From Ramlibacter sp. (GTDB lineage: Bacteria > Pseudomonadota > Gammaproteobacteria > Burkholderiales > Burkholderiaceae_C), in the NCBI GenBank assembly GCA_029237735.1, contig JAQZBU010000039.1, positions 1 to 45,609 on the forward strand: DNA of 45,609 nt, read 5' to 3'. The notes beneath the pieces are model-generated. The model did not search any database and had not been told where the DNA came from. It was given only the letters and a program-made list of their open reading frames with translations. Below are positions 36,083 through 43,802 of this stretch, piece after piece (position 1 is the stretch's first letter; each line of letters begins with the position of its first letter). Made by a program: the position numbers and the translations under genes.

Positions 36083-37228
36083 TTACGGAGCTGTCTTGGC
36101 GACAGGCTGCGTGAACCGCACGGCAGTGCCTTCACGCAGCGTGCCCACGCTGCCATTGATCACGACGGAACCGGGCGCTATGCCCTTAACCCCGATCATG
36201 GTTTCCTTGCTCGCTTCCCCGCGCGCGCCAAGCTCGACATCCTTGTGCACGACCTTGTTGTTCTCCACGAGTTGCACGTAGGGCGCAGGCTTGTCGGTGC
36301 GCACGGCGGAAAGCGGGACGGCCAGGGCGGACGTGCGGCCGGTGGCCAGCGTGCCCTGGGCGAACAGGCCCTGGCGCAGGCCCGTGGCGTCGGCGATCGC
36401 CAGGTAGGCGAGCACACTGCGGCTGCCGGCCTGCGCGCTCGGGTTGATGCGCACGACTTTCGCGAGAACGGGTTTGACGCTTCCTTCGATCTGCAGGCTT
36501 GCCTCCTGGCCGACGCGCACGTCGACGGAATCCGCGGCGCTGAGCGAGGCTTCCAGCTCGAGCCGGCTCAGGTCCACGATTTCGATCACGCGCGCCTCGA
36601 TGGCCACGCGCTCGCCCGGCTGCGCCAGGCGCTGCGACACGACGCCCGATATCGGCGCGCGCAAGACGGTGTCGTTCAGTGTCTTGCGCGCCACTTCCAC
36701 CCCGGCGAGAGCGGCCTGGTGATTAGCCCGCGCGGCGGCCAGGTTGTTCATCGAAGTCTCCAGCGCCGTCTTCGAGATGAAGCCCTGGTCCACGAGCGCC
36801 TTGTTGTTGTCGAACTGGCGCTGCGCGATGTCGATCTGGGCCTTGGCCGAATCGGCCTGCTGCTGCGCCTGCCGCACACGCGCGTTGTACTCGGTGGCGT
36901 CGACGCGCGCGATCACCTGGCCGACCTTGACCGTGTCGCCTTCGCGCACCGTGAGGCCCTGGAGTTCGCCCGCGGCCCGCGCCTTGACAACGGCTGAGTT
37001 GAAGGCCTTCAGCGAGCCGGAGATCGGCAGGCCCTGCGAGAGCTCGCGCGTTTCGGCCTTCACCACATCGCTGGCGGCCAGCTCCACCACGGTCTGCGCC
37101 TTGGCCACGCTGGCCTGCGCCACAGCCTCCTGCTGGGCCTTGCGCGCCGACAGCGCCCTCATCACGCCGAAGCCGATCAGAAGTACGGCCAGCGCGAGGG
37201 CCAGCCACCTGTAATGGCGCTTGGTCAT
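36083..37228 (-). CDS. RND efflux periplasmic adaptor (membrane fusion protein)
   Basis: Links the RND pump to TolC across the periplasm; 381 residues. An N-terminal membrane anchor (WLALALAVLLIGFGVM) is followed by a lipoyl/barrel-sandwich half motif (VKARAAGELQGLTVREGDTV). Next comes an alpha-hairpin (about 105-175, rich in Gln and Ala), the second lipoyl half (TVLRAPISGVVSQRLAQPG) and beta-barrel domains. Its start overlaps the TetR stop by 4 bp (ATGA), and its stop is 8 bp before the pump gene. Confidence 0.91.
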   Translation of the reverse strand: MTKRHYRWLALALAVLLIGFGVMRALSARKAQQEAVAQASVAKAQTVVELAASDVVKAETRELSQGLPISGSLKAFNSAVVKARAAGELQGLTVREGDTVKVGQVIARVDATEYNARVRQAQQQADSAKAQIDIAQRQFDNNKALVDQGFISKTALETSMNNLAAARANHQAALAGVEVARKTLNDTVLRAPISGVVSQRLAQPGERVAIEARVIEIVDLSRLELEASLSAADSVDVRVGQEASLQIEGSVKPVLAKVVRINPSAQAGSRSVLAYLAIADATGLRQGLFAQGTLATGRTSALAVPLSAVRTDKPAPYVQLVENNKVVHKDVELGARGEASKETMIGVKGIAPGSVVINGSVGTLREGTAVRFTQPVAKTAP

Positions 37229-37929
37229 TTGCGGGACCGCCCCTCAGGCTTGTTCTTTCCGTCTTCCGGTCGCGCCAGGAAGCCCTTCAGCAATGTTTCC
37301 GCTTGGGAATTGATATAGCGCTCAGGGTCCATCACGAAATCCCTGGCCACGCATGCGCCCATCGAATGCTTCATCATGATGAGGAACACCATGGGCGCGG
37401 TAATGCTGAAGGTGGCGTAGTCCATGTCAGCAACTTGAAACTCGCCGCGGTCCACGCCTCGTTGCAGGATGCGCCGGATGAGCCTCTGGCCGGGTTCGAT
37501 GACCTCGTGCTGGTAGAAGGCGGCGATGTCGGGGAAATTGCGGGCCTCGCTGATGATCAGCTTGGTGATGCCGGACGCCCGGGACGCGCCAATGCGCTCC
37601 CACCATACCTTCATGCAATAGCGCAGCATGTCGGGCGTATCGCCCTCGAACTTTTCGAACTCGTCGTTCCACTCCTGGAAGCGGCCGGAGATGTTCTCGC
37701 GCACGACGGCCTTGAACAGCTCTTCCTTGCTGGGAAAGTAGAGGAACAGCGTGCCCTTGGACACGCCCGCGCGCGCCGCGACTTCCTCGGCGCGGGTGGC
37801 GGCGAAGCCCTTTTCGACGAACAGGTCGAGCGCGGCGTCGAGCAGTTCGCCGGGACGCGCCTCTTTGCGGCGCTCGCGCTTGGCTTGAACGTCGTCGCTG
37901 CGCCCGGCGATAAACTTGGTGAGGGACAT
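37225..37929 (-). CDS. TetR family transcriptional regulator of the efflux operon
   Basis: Repressor of the TetR/AcrR family, 234 residues. The N-terminal HTH is at about 25-70: ILDAALDLF-like ELLDAALDLFVEKGFAATR, then VAARAGVSKGTLFLYFPSKE. The ligand-binding part follows. The start at 37929 gives an N-terminus of family length; upstream in-frame ATGs lie beyond the promoter elements described here. It is the first gene of the efflux operon and should control its own transcription through the operator at 37937-37958. Confidence 0.9.
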   Translation of the reverse strand: MSLTKFIAGRSDDVQAKRERRKEARPGELLDAALDLFVEKGFAATRAEEVAARAGVSKGTLFLYFPSKEELFKAVVRENISGRFQEWNDEFEKFEGDTPDMLRYCMKVWWERIGASRASGITKLIISEARNFPDIAAFYQHEVIEPGQRLIRRILQRGVDRGEFQVADMDYATFSITAPMVFLIMMKHSMGACVARDFVMDPERYINSQAETLLKGFLARPEDGKNKPEGRSRK

Positions 37930-37936
37930 GGAGTAG

Positions 37937-37958
37937 TTAATGACTGACTGGTTAGTAA
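37937..37958. promoter_or_regulatory. TetR-type operator upstream of the efflux operon
   Basis: An imperfect 22-bp palindrome with TTA and TAA ends and internal ACTGACTGGT wording, typical of TetR sites for RND pumps. It overlaps the predicted -10 and transcription start of the tetR promoter, as expected for autorepression. Confidence 0.6.
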
Positions 37959-37985
37959 TGTAACTTTCAGGGATGAGACCGTCAA
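37957..37985 (-). promoter_or_regulatory. Putative sigma-70 promoter for tetR-efflux operon
   Basis: On the minus strand, TTGACG (37985-37980) and TACATT (37962-37957) are separated by 17 bp; they match consensus at 5 of 6 and 4 of 6 positions. The start of transcription would fall inside the TetR-type operator, about 20 bp upstream of the tetR ATG. Confidence 0.5.
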
Positions 37986-38059
37986 GCGCCGGGGATTGCG
38001 CTGCGTCATGGTTTGAGGGTAAAGATGCCGTAAAAGTGGCTGCCTGCCGGTGCGGTAAT

Positions 38060-38077
38060 TGTCCCATTGACAGGACA
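38060..38077. promoter_or_regulatory. Candidate operator upstream of gntR-type gene
   Basis: Arms TGTCC and GGACA separated by 8 bp, overlapping the TTGACA -35 element of the gntR-type gene. Outer bases TAAT and ATTA extend the symmetry. Its position fits autorepression by the encoded regulator. Confidence 0.42.
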
Positions 38078-38096
38078 TTAACAGCGAACCTAGCAT
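38067..38096 (+). promoter_or_regulatory. Putative promoter for a leaderless gntR transcript
   Basis: A perfect TTGACA (38067-38072) is followed after 18 bp by TAGCAT (38091-38096). Transcription would begin about 7 bases further on, at or next to the ATG at 38103, where no ribosome site is visible. Confidence 0.48.
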
Positions 38097-38102
38097 TCGC
38101 CG

Positions 38103-38888
38103 ATGGCTGCCGCCTTGCCGCTTCCCAAATACCACCGCATCTACCTGGTGTTGCGCGAGCAACTGGACGAAGGACGTTTCGCGGATGGCTTGCCCGGTGA
38201 ATTGGCGTTGATGCAGCAGTTCGGCGTGGCCCGGGTCACCGTCCGGCGCGCATTGGAGCAGTTGGCGAGCGAGGGGCTTATCTCCCGGGAGCCCGGGCGC
38301 GGCACGCGGCCCATTGTCCGCCGGCCCGCCGGCGCGGCCAACGACCCGATGCGGACCAACCTCACCGGCCTCCTGGAAAACCTGGTGAGCATGGGCCTGC
38401 GCACGTCGGTGAAAGTCCTGGAAGTCAGCACGGTGACGGCATCCGAAGCCGTGGCGTCGGCGCTGGGCCTGTCGCCGGGCGACGCTGTCCAGAAGGCCAT
38501 CCGCGTGCGCAGCACACGTGAGGGGCCGCTTTCGCATATCACCACTTATGTCCCGGACGACCTGGCGCGGCGCTTCGGCCGCCGGGAGCTTTCACGCAAA
38601 CCCATCTTGCTGCTGCTCGAGGAAGCCGGTGTGCAGGTGGGGCGTGCGGTGCAGACCGTCTCGGCGCGCCTTGCCGACGCGGAGGTCGCCGGCCACCTGG
38701 AAGTCGCCGTGGGTTCCGCGCTGCTGGCCGTGCGCAGGCTGATCTACGACGAGCAGGAGCGGCCCGTGCAATGGCTGCATGGCCTGTACCGCCCCGATCG
38801 CTACGAATACGAAATGCAGTTGTCACGCGTTGGCAGCATCGATGCCAAGGTGTGGGTCAGCAGGGATTTGTCCGCCCAGTTTCATTAG
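38103..38888 (+). CDS. GntR family regulator with UTRA ligand domain
   Basis: HutC-subfamily regulator, 261 residues. The winged-helix domain occupies about residues 8-75 (GELALMQQFGVARVTVRRAL, then EGLISREPGRGTRP). The UTRA effector domain follows, with VVTASEAVASALG-like wording and ending LYRPDRYEYEMQLSRV. Members bind small metabolites and typically control adjacent uptake or catabolic genes. It is 376 bp upstream of the liv-type transporter operon, on the same strand, and probably controls it. A palindrome over its own -35 suggests autoregulation. The ligand is not predictable. Confidence 0.88.
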   Translation: MAAALPLPKYHRIYLVLREQLDEGRFADGLPGELALMQQFGVARVTVRRALEQLASEGLISREPGRGTRPIVRRPAGAANDPMRTNLTGLLENLVSMGLRTSVKVLEVSTVTASEAVASALGLSPGDAVQKAIRVRSTREGPLSHITTYVPDDLARRFGRRELSRKPILLLLEEAGVQVGRAVQTVSARLADAEVAGHLEVAVGSALLAVRRLIYDEQERPVQWLHGLYRPDRYEYEMQLSRVGSIDAKVWVSRDLSAQFH

Positions 38889-38967
38889 GGGAACGTGATT
38901 AAAACCGCTGAACTCGTCGTTCCATTCCTTGCCACGGCAGAAAGCCTTGGCTGTGGCGGCGGGCCGT

Positions 38968-39055
38968 GGATGGCGGGTGGCCAACTCCGTTCGTGTCCCC
39001 CGCCGCCGGGAGGGCGGCTCCTCCTTGACCTCACTGCGTCGGCCACCCGCCATCC
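38968..39055. repeat. Nested hairpin repeat, left element
   Basis: A 15-base perfect inverted repeat (GGATGGCGGGTGGCC at 38968-38982, complement at 39041-39055) encloses a 34-base GC-rich core at 38995-39028 that is itself self-complementary (GCCGCC/GGCGGC). The core recurs inverted at 39146-39179 with no mismatch. Together with the next element this is a REP/BIME-like doublet in the 376-bp space between the regulator and the transporter operon. Confidence 0.72.
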
Positions 39056-39112
39056 CCGACCCTTAGGCAGCGTTAGCTCGCTCGACGCGTTGAACACCCA
39101 CAGCGGTGGAAG

Positions 39113-39212
39113 GATCAGGGCGGCGGGGCGTTCTACGCAGCGACATCAAGGAGGAGCCGCCCTCCCGGCGGCGGGGGACAGTCGCGGAGTAGAGCGCCCC
39201 GTTGCCCTGATC
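39113..39212. repeat. Nested hairpin repeat, right element
   Basis: Arms of 32 bases (39113-39144 and 39181-39212) pair at 27 of 32 positions and enclose the same 34-base core (39146-39179) in the opposite orientation to the left element. The arm sequences differ from those of the left element, so only the core is shared. A weak promoter-like pair for the transporter operon (TTGCCC at 39202, TATGAA at 39224) begins inside the right arm. The rest of the 376-bp gap shows no gene. Confidence 0.72.
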
Positions 39213-39264
39213 CCGCCGCAGACTATGAACTTGTCAACAGGCCCTAACCCGTGAGGAGAACACC

Positions 39265-40467
39265 ATGAGCACTCGTCGCCATTTCATGTCCCAATCCGCC
39301 GCCGCCGCGTCGGCGCTGGCCTTTCCCCTGGTCGCGGGCGCGCAGCCCAAGGCCGTGAAGGTCGGGGTGCTGCACCCCGTCACGGGGGCGCTGGCGTATT
39401 CCGGGCAGCAATGCCGCGAGGGCGCGCTGATGGCGATCGAGGACATCAACAAGGCCGGCGGCATCAAGTCGATGGGCGGCGCGAAAATCGAAGCGCTTCT
39501 GGGCGACGCGCAGTCGACCCCGCAGGCGGGCGCGGCCGAAGTCGAGAAGATGAACGAGGCGGGTGTCGCCGCCATCGTCGGCGCCTACGCTTCGGCGATT
39601 TGCCTGGCCACCACGCAGGCGGCAGCCAAGTACAACCTGCCGCATGTGGTGGACGTGGGCGTGGCCGACCAGATCGTCGAGCGGGGCCTGAAGAACACAT
39701 TCCGCTTCGGCCCTGGCTACAAGAAGTGCGCGGAGATCGCGGTGGCCAACCTGCACGTGCTCAACACGGCGGCGGGCAAGCCGGCGCGCACCGTGATGAT
39801 CATCCACGAGGAGTCGCTGTTCGGTACTGGAACCGCCAATCTGCTGGCGCGCGAGCTGCCCGGCTACGGCTACGAGGTGAAAGAGGTGATCAAGCACGCC
39901 AACCCAACGCGCGACTTCAACAACATCGTGCTGCGGATGAAATCGGTGAACCCCGACATCGTGATCCCGGCCAATTACTACAACGAGTACGCGCTGCTGG
40001 TGCGCACCATGCAGCAGCAAAAGGTGACGCCCAAGGCCATCTACTCCGTGCTGGGCGGCGCGGCCTCCAGCTACAAGTTCGTCAAGGAGTTCCCGGAGGC
40101 GGCCAACGGCATCATCGACTGCAACCACTGGTTCAACCCGAAGGACAAGCGCTCGGCCGAGCTGCGCAAGCGCGTGGAGGCCAAGGGCCTGTTCTACACG
40201 TACGAGGTCTTCAACACCTACACGGCCATGATGCTGCTGGCCGACGCGATCAACCGCGCCAGGAGCGCCGACCGCGCTGCGATCACGGACGCGCTGGAAA
40301 AGAGCACCTTCTCCGACCACTTCCTGCCCTACGGCGCCACGAAATTCGTCAACGGCCAGAACACCGGCGCACAGCCGCTCATGACGCAGGTTCTGAAGAA
40401 CGACATCAAGGTGATCGTGCCGCGCGAGTACCGCGAGGTCGACCCCGTGTTCCCGCTGCGCGCGTGA
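39265..40467 (+). CDS. Branched-chain amino acid-type ABC transporter binding protein
   Basis: Periplasmic binding protein of the LivJ/Peripla_BP_6 family, 400 residues. It has a signal peptide with a twin-Arg start (MSTRRHFMSQ) and a processing site near VAGAQ. The mature protein starts KAVKVGVLHPVTGALAYSGQ and includes GALMAIEDINKAGGIKSMGG, IVGAYASAICLATTQAA and VKEVIKHANPTRDFNNIVLR. GAGGAG lies about 6 bases before the ATG. It precedes the permease genes by 16 bp. LivJ-like proteins bind many carboxylates and amides as well as amino acids, so the ligand is open. Confidence 0.9.
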   Translation: MSTRRHFMSQSAAAASALAFPLVAGAQPKAVKVGVLHPVTGALAYSGQQCREGALMAIEDINKAGGIKSMGGAKIEALLGDAQSTPQAGAAEVEKMNEAGVAAIVGAYASAICLATTQAAAKYNLPHVVDVGVADQIVERGLKNTFRFGPGYKKCAEIAVANLHVLNTAAGKPARTVMIIHEESLFGTGTANLLARELPGYGYEVKEVIKHANPTRDFNNIVLRMKSVNPDIVIPANYYNEYALLVRTMQQQKVTPKAIYSVLGGAASSYKFVKEFPEAANGIIDCNHWFNPKDKRSAELRKRVEAKGLFYTYEVFNTYTAMMLLADAINRARSADRAAITDALEKSTFSDHFLPYGATKFVNGQNTGAQPLMTQVLKNDIKVIVPREYREVDPVFPLRA

Positions 40468-40483
40468 AGGCCATCCGCGCCCC

Positions 40484-41356
40484 ATGCTCGACTTCGGCAT
40501 CCTGTTCCCGGCGGTCCTGAACGGGTTGACCACCGGGGCGGTCTACGCCCTGGTGGCGCTGGGTCTGACGCTGATCTACGGCGTGCTGCACATCATTAAC
40601 TTCGCACACGGGGCGGCGTTGATGCTGGCGCTGTACGCCGTGTACCTGCTGAAGGAAAAGCTCGGGATCGACCCCTACCTCGCCCTGGTGGCGGTGGTGC
40701 CGGGCATGTTCGCGCTGGGTTACCTGTTGCAGCGCGTGGTGATCAACCGAGCCAGCCACGGCAAGGACGAGAACATCCTGCTGGTCACACTCGGCCTGGC
40801 GATCGTGATGGAGAACCTGGCGCTGCTGGCTTTCAAGAGCGATACGCGCACCATCGAGACGGCGTACACGCTGACCACCGTGGCGATCGGGCCGGCCATG
40901 ATCGCGCTGCCCAAGTTGATCGCCTTCGGCGGCGCATTGGTGGTGTCGGCGCTCATGCTTTTGCTGATGGCTCGCACCGACCTCGGCCGGGCCATCCGCG
41001 CCGTGGCCAAGGAAAAGCACGGCGCCCGGCTGATGGGCATCGACGTGGACCATGTCTACGCCATGAGCTTCGGCATCGGGCTCGCCTGCCTCGGGGCGGC
41101 CGCCTGTTTCCTGATGCCCGCCTATTACGTCAACCCGCAGGTGGGCAGCGGCTTCGTGCTGGTGGCCTTCACCATCGTCGTGCTCGGCGGCATGGGCAGT
41201 TTCGCGGGCGCGCTGGTCGGCGGCTTGCTGGTGGGCGTGGTCGAGTCGCTGGGGGGCCTGTATTTCGGTGAATCGCTGGGGCAGGTCGGCATCTTCGCGA
41301 TCTTCATCGCGGTGCTGCTCTTCCGGCCGCAAGGCCTGTTCGGGGCGCGCACATGA
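40484..41356 (+). CDS. livH: ABC transporter permease, LivH type
   Basis: Inner-membrane permease of 290 residues, about eight helices. Characteristic parts are LNGLTTGAVYALVALGLTLI followed by YGVLHIINFAHG, the cytoplasmic loop ARTDLGRAIRAVAKEKHGAR, and MGIDVDHVYAMSFGIG. The last part, VVLGGMGSFAGALVGGLLVG, is the usual end. Its stop overlaps the livM start by 4 bp. It pairs with LivM to form the channel. Confidence 0.92.
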   Translation: MLDFGILFPAVLNGLTTGAVYALVALGLTLIYGVLHIINFAHGAALMLALYAVYLLKEKLGIDPYLALVAVVPGMFALGYLLQRVVINRASHGKDENILLVTLGLAIVMENLALLAFKSDTRTIETAYTLTTVAIGPAMIALPKLIAFGGALVVSALMLLLMARTDLGRAIRAVAKEKHGARLMGIDVDHVYAMSFGIGLACLGAAACFLMPAYYVNPQVGSGFVLVAFTIVVLGGMGSFAGALVGGLLVGVVESLGGLYFGESLGQVGIFAIFIAVLLFRPQGLFGART

Positions 41357-42321
41357 GAGACCTCGCGTCGATCGCGTTGTTCGTCGTGGTGGTGGCTTGC
41401 GTCCCGCTGGTGACGCAGTCCGGCGTGGCGCTGAACTTCATCATGATGGCGCTGTATGCCTGCCTCCTGGCGCAGGCATGGAACATCCTGGGCGGTTTCG
41501 GCGGGCAGTTCTCCTTCGGCCACGCGCTGTTCTTCGGCACCGGCGCCTATGCGCAGGCGATCGCCCAGCAATACGGCGTGAACCCCTGGGCCGCGTTGGT
41601 GCTGGCCCTGGTGGCCAGCGCAATGGTGGGCGTGATCGTCGGCGCACTCACGTTCCGCTATGGCCTCAAAGGGTCGTATTTCGCGCTGGTCACGCTGGCT
41701 TTCGCCGAAGTGTTCCGAATCGTCGCGCTCTCCGTCCCGTTCACGGGCGGCGGCGTGGGCCTGATGGTGCCGCTGCGCGAATCGGCGGCGAACATGCAGT
41801 TCGCGACGCGCGCCGGCTACCTGTGGCTGGTGCTGGCGCTGGTCGCAGTAGCGCTCTTGGCCAGCGCATGGCTGCGCCACTCGCGCTTCGGTGCGTACCT
41901 GCAGGCAGTGCGCGACAACGAGGACGCGGCGCGCGCGGTCGGCGTCGATCCCTTCCGCGTCAAGCTCGCGGCGATCGCGTTGTCCGGTGCGCTGATGGGG
42001 GCGGGCGGGGCGTTCTACGTGCAAGTGTTCCAGTACATCGACCCTGGCATCGCGTACGGCCCTTCCACCTCCGTCGAGGCGCTGGTGGCTGCGATCGTGG
42101 GCGGCATGGGAACGCTGTGGGGGCCGGTGCTCGGCGCCCTGGTGTTGCACGTGCTGGCCGACCTCACGCGCAACCTGTTCGGCCAGCTGCCCGGTATCAA
42201 CATGGTGATCTACGGCAGCGTGCTGGTGCTGATCGTGATGTTCCTGCCGCGCGGCATCGCGGGGATCGGAGTGCCGGTGCGCTGGCTTCGCGCCATGCGG
42301 CGAGGGGACCGCAATGGCTGA
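41353..42321 (+). CDS. livM: ABC transporter permease, LivM type
   Basis: Second inner-membrane permease, 322 residues, with about nine helices. Landmarks are CLLAQAWNILGGFGGQFSFG, the coupling-loop region FGAYLQAVRDNEDAARAVGV, and the ending IVGGMGTLWGPVLGALVLHV. It overlaps livH by 4 bp and livG by 8 bp. Together with LivH it forms the transmembrane channel of the uptake system. Confidence 0.92.
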   Translation: MRDLASIALFVVVVACVPLVTQSGVALNFIMMALYACLLAQAWNILGGFGGQFSFGHALFFGTGAYAQAIAQQYGVNPWAALVLALVASAMVGVIVGALTFRYGLKGSYFALVTLAFAEVFRIVALSVPFTGGGVGLMVPLRESAANMQFATRAGYLWLVLALVAVALLASAWLRHSRFGAYLQAVRDNEDAARAVGVDPFRVKLAAIALSGALMGAGGAFYVQVFQYIDPGIAYGPSTSVEALVAAIVGGMGTLWGPVLGALVLHVLADLTRNLFGQLPGINMVIYGSVLVLIVMFLPRGIAGIGVPVRWLRAMRRGDRNG

Positions 42322-43069
42322 GACCTTGCTCGCGGTGCAGGGCGTGTCGCGCTCCTTCGGCGGGCTGCAAGCTGTGACCAACGTGAGCCTGGACGTGCCG
42401 CAAGGCAGCCTGTGCGCGCTGATCGGCCCCAACGGCGCCGGCAAGACGACGCTGTTCGCGCTGGTGTCGGGCTTCCTCCGGCCGGACAGCGGCAGCGTGC
42501 GTTTCCGCGGCGAGGACATCACCGGGCGCGAGCCGCATCGGAACGCCCTGCTGGGCATGACGCGCACCTTCCAGATCGTGCAGCCGTTCGCGCAACAGAC
42601 CGTGCGGCAGAACATTGCCGTCGGCGCGCACCTGCGCACGGCGGGCCGGCGCGAAGCGCTGGCAGAGGCCCAGGAGGTCGCCGCGCGCGTCGGGCTGGCC
42701 GCGCAACTGGACAAGCCCGCCACCGACCTGACTATCGCGGGCCGCAAGCGCCTGGAACTCGCCCGCGCGCTTGCCACCCGGCCGCAACTGCTGCTGCTCG
42801 ACGAGGTGCTGGCCGGGCTGAACCCCACGGAGATCGCCGAAATGATCCCGGTCGTGCGCGGCATCGCGGACAGCGGCATCACCGTTTTGATGATCGAACA
42901 TGTGATGCAGGCCGTGATGAACCTTGCACAGCAGGTCTGGGTTCTGGCCCAGGGGCAGTTGATCGCGCAGGGCACGCCCGCGCAAGTCACGCGCGACGAG
43001 CGTGTCATCGAGGCGTACCTCGGGCATGGCATGGCGGCAAGGCTGCGTGCCGCGGAGGTGCTCGCATGA
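42314..43069 (+). CDS. livG: ABC transporter ATP-binding protein, LivG type
   Basis: Cytoplasmic ATPase subunit, 251 residues. Walker A is GPNGAGKTT, and the LivG-specific segment is GMTRTFQIVQPFAQQTVRQN. The signature region is degenerate (TIAGRKRLELARALATRPQL, lacking a classic LSGGQ), which LivG relatives tolerate. Walker B is LLLDEVLAGLNPTE and the switch is IEHVMQAVM. GAGGGGA lies before the ATG. The stop overlaps the livF start by 4 bp. Confidence 0.91.
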   Translation: MAETLLAVQGVSRSFGGLQAVTNVSLDVPQGSLCALIGPNGAGKTTLFALVSGFLRPDSGSVRFRGEDITGREPHRNALLGMTRTFQIVQPFAQQTVRQNIAVGAHLRTAGRREALAEAQEVAARVGLAAQLDKPATDLTIAGRKRLELARALATRPQLLLLDEVLAGLNPTEIAEMIPVVRGIADSGITVLMIEHVMQAVMNLAQQVWVLAQGQLIAQGTPAQVTRDERVIEAYLGHGMAARLRAAEVLA

Positions 43070-43776
43070 GCTCGCTGCTGGAGGTGCGCGCGCTTCATGC
43101 CGGCTACGGCGCCGTCGAAGTGTTGCGCGGCATCGACCTGGAGGTGGGCGAGGGCGAGGCCGTGGCCCTGCTCGGCAGCAACGGCGCTGGCAAGAGCACG
43201 CTGAACAACGTGATGAGCGGCATCTTCCCCGCATGGTCGGGCCGTGTGGGTTTCGACGGCGCGGACCTAACGCACGCGCATTACCGGGACGTTGTGAAGG
43301 CTGGCCTGATCCAGGTGCCCGAGGGCCGCCGGATATTTCCCAATCTCTCCGTGCTGGAGAACCTGGAACTGGGTGCGTTCACCCGGGCCAGGGAGAATCG
43401 TGCGCGCAACCTGGAACGGGCCTTCGCGCTTTTCCCGCGCCTGCGCGAGCGATCGCGCCAGACCGCAGGTACCCTGAGTGGCGGCGAGCAGCAGATGCTG
43501 GCGATCGGGCGCGGCCTGATGGCCGAGCCTCGCCTGTTGATCCTGGACGAGCCGTCGCTCGGCTTGTCCCCCTTGCTGGTGGAGGAACTTTTTGCGCTGA
43601 TCCGCCAGTTGCGTGACGATGGCCTGGCGGTGCTGCTGGTGGAGCAGAACGTGGGCCAGTCGCTGGAAGTCGTGGATCGCGCCTACGTGCTGGAGAACGG
43701 CGCCATGCGTTTCGCGGGACTGCCGTCGCAGCTGCTGGGCAGCGACGAGTTGCGGCGCGCTTATCTCGGGCTCTGA
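43066..43776 (+). CDS. livF: ABC transporter ATP-binding protein, LivF type
   Basis: Second ATPase subunit, 236 residues. Walker A is GSNGAGKST and the LivF hallmark is GLIQVPEGRRIFPNLSVLEN. The signature is TLSGGEQQMLAIGRGLMAEP, Walker B is LLILDEPSLGLSP, and the switch His is replaced by Gln in VEQNVGQSL, as usual for LivF. The start at 43066 makes an ATGA overlap with livG. It completes the five-part transporter. Confidence 0.92.
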   Translation: MSSLLEVRALHAGYGAVEVLRGIDLEVGEGEAVALLGSNGAGKSTLNNVMSGIFPAWSGRVGFDGADLTHAHYRDVVKAGLIQVPEGRRIFPNLSVLENLELGAFTRARENRARNLERAFALFPRLRERSRQTAGTLSGGEQQMLAIGRGLMAEPRLLILDEPSLGLSPLLVEELFALIRQLRDDGLAVLLVEQNVGQSLEVVDRAYVLENGAMRFAGLPSQLLGSDELRRAYLGL

Positions 43777-43802
43777 ACGAAATTCGATCTGGAAGTAGTT
43801 GT

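Noticed and set aside
32814..36281. 1155-codon open frame on the plus strand
   Set aside because: It is antisense to the RND pump gene in a GC-rich sequence; its translation is His/Arg/Asp-rich low-complexity with no family features.
39244..40533. 429-codon minus-strand frame opposite the LivJ-type gene
   Set aside because: Shadow of the binding-protein gene; rich in His/Arg/Val low-complexity and without family motifs.
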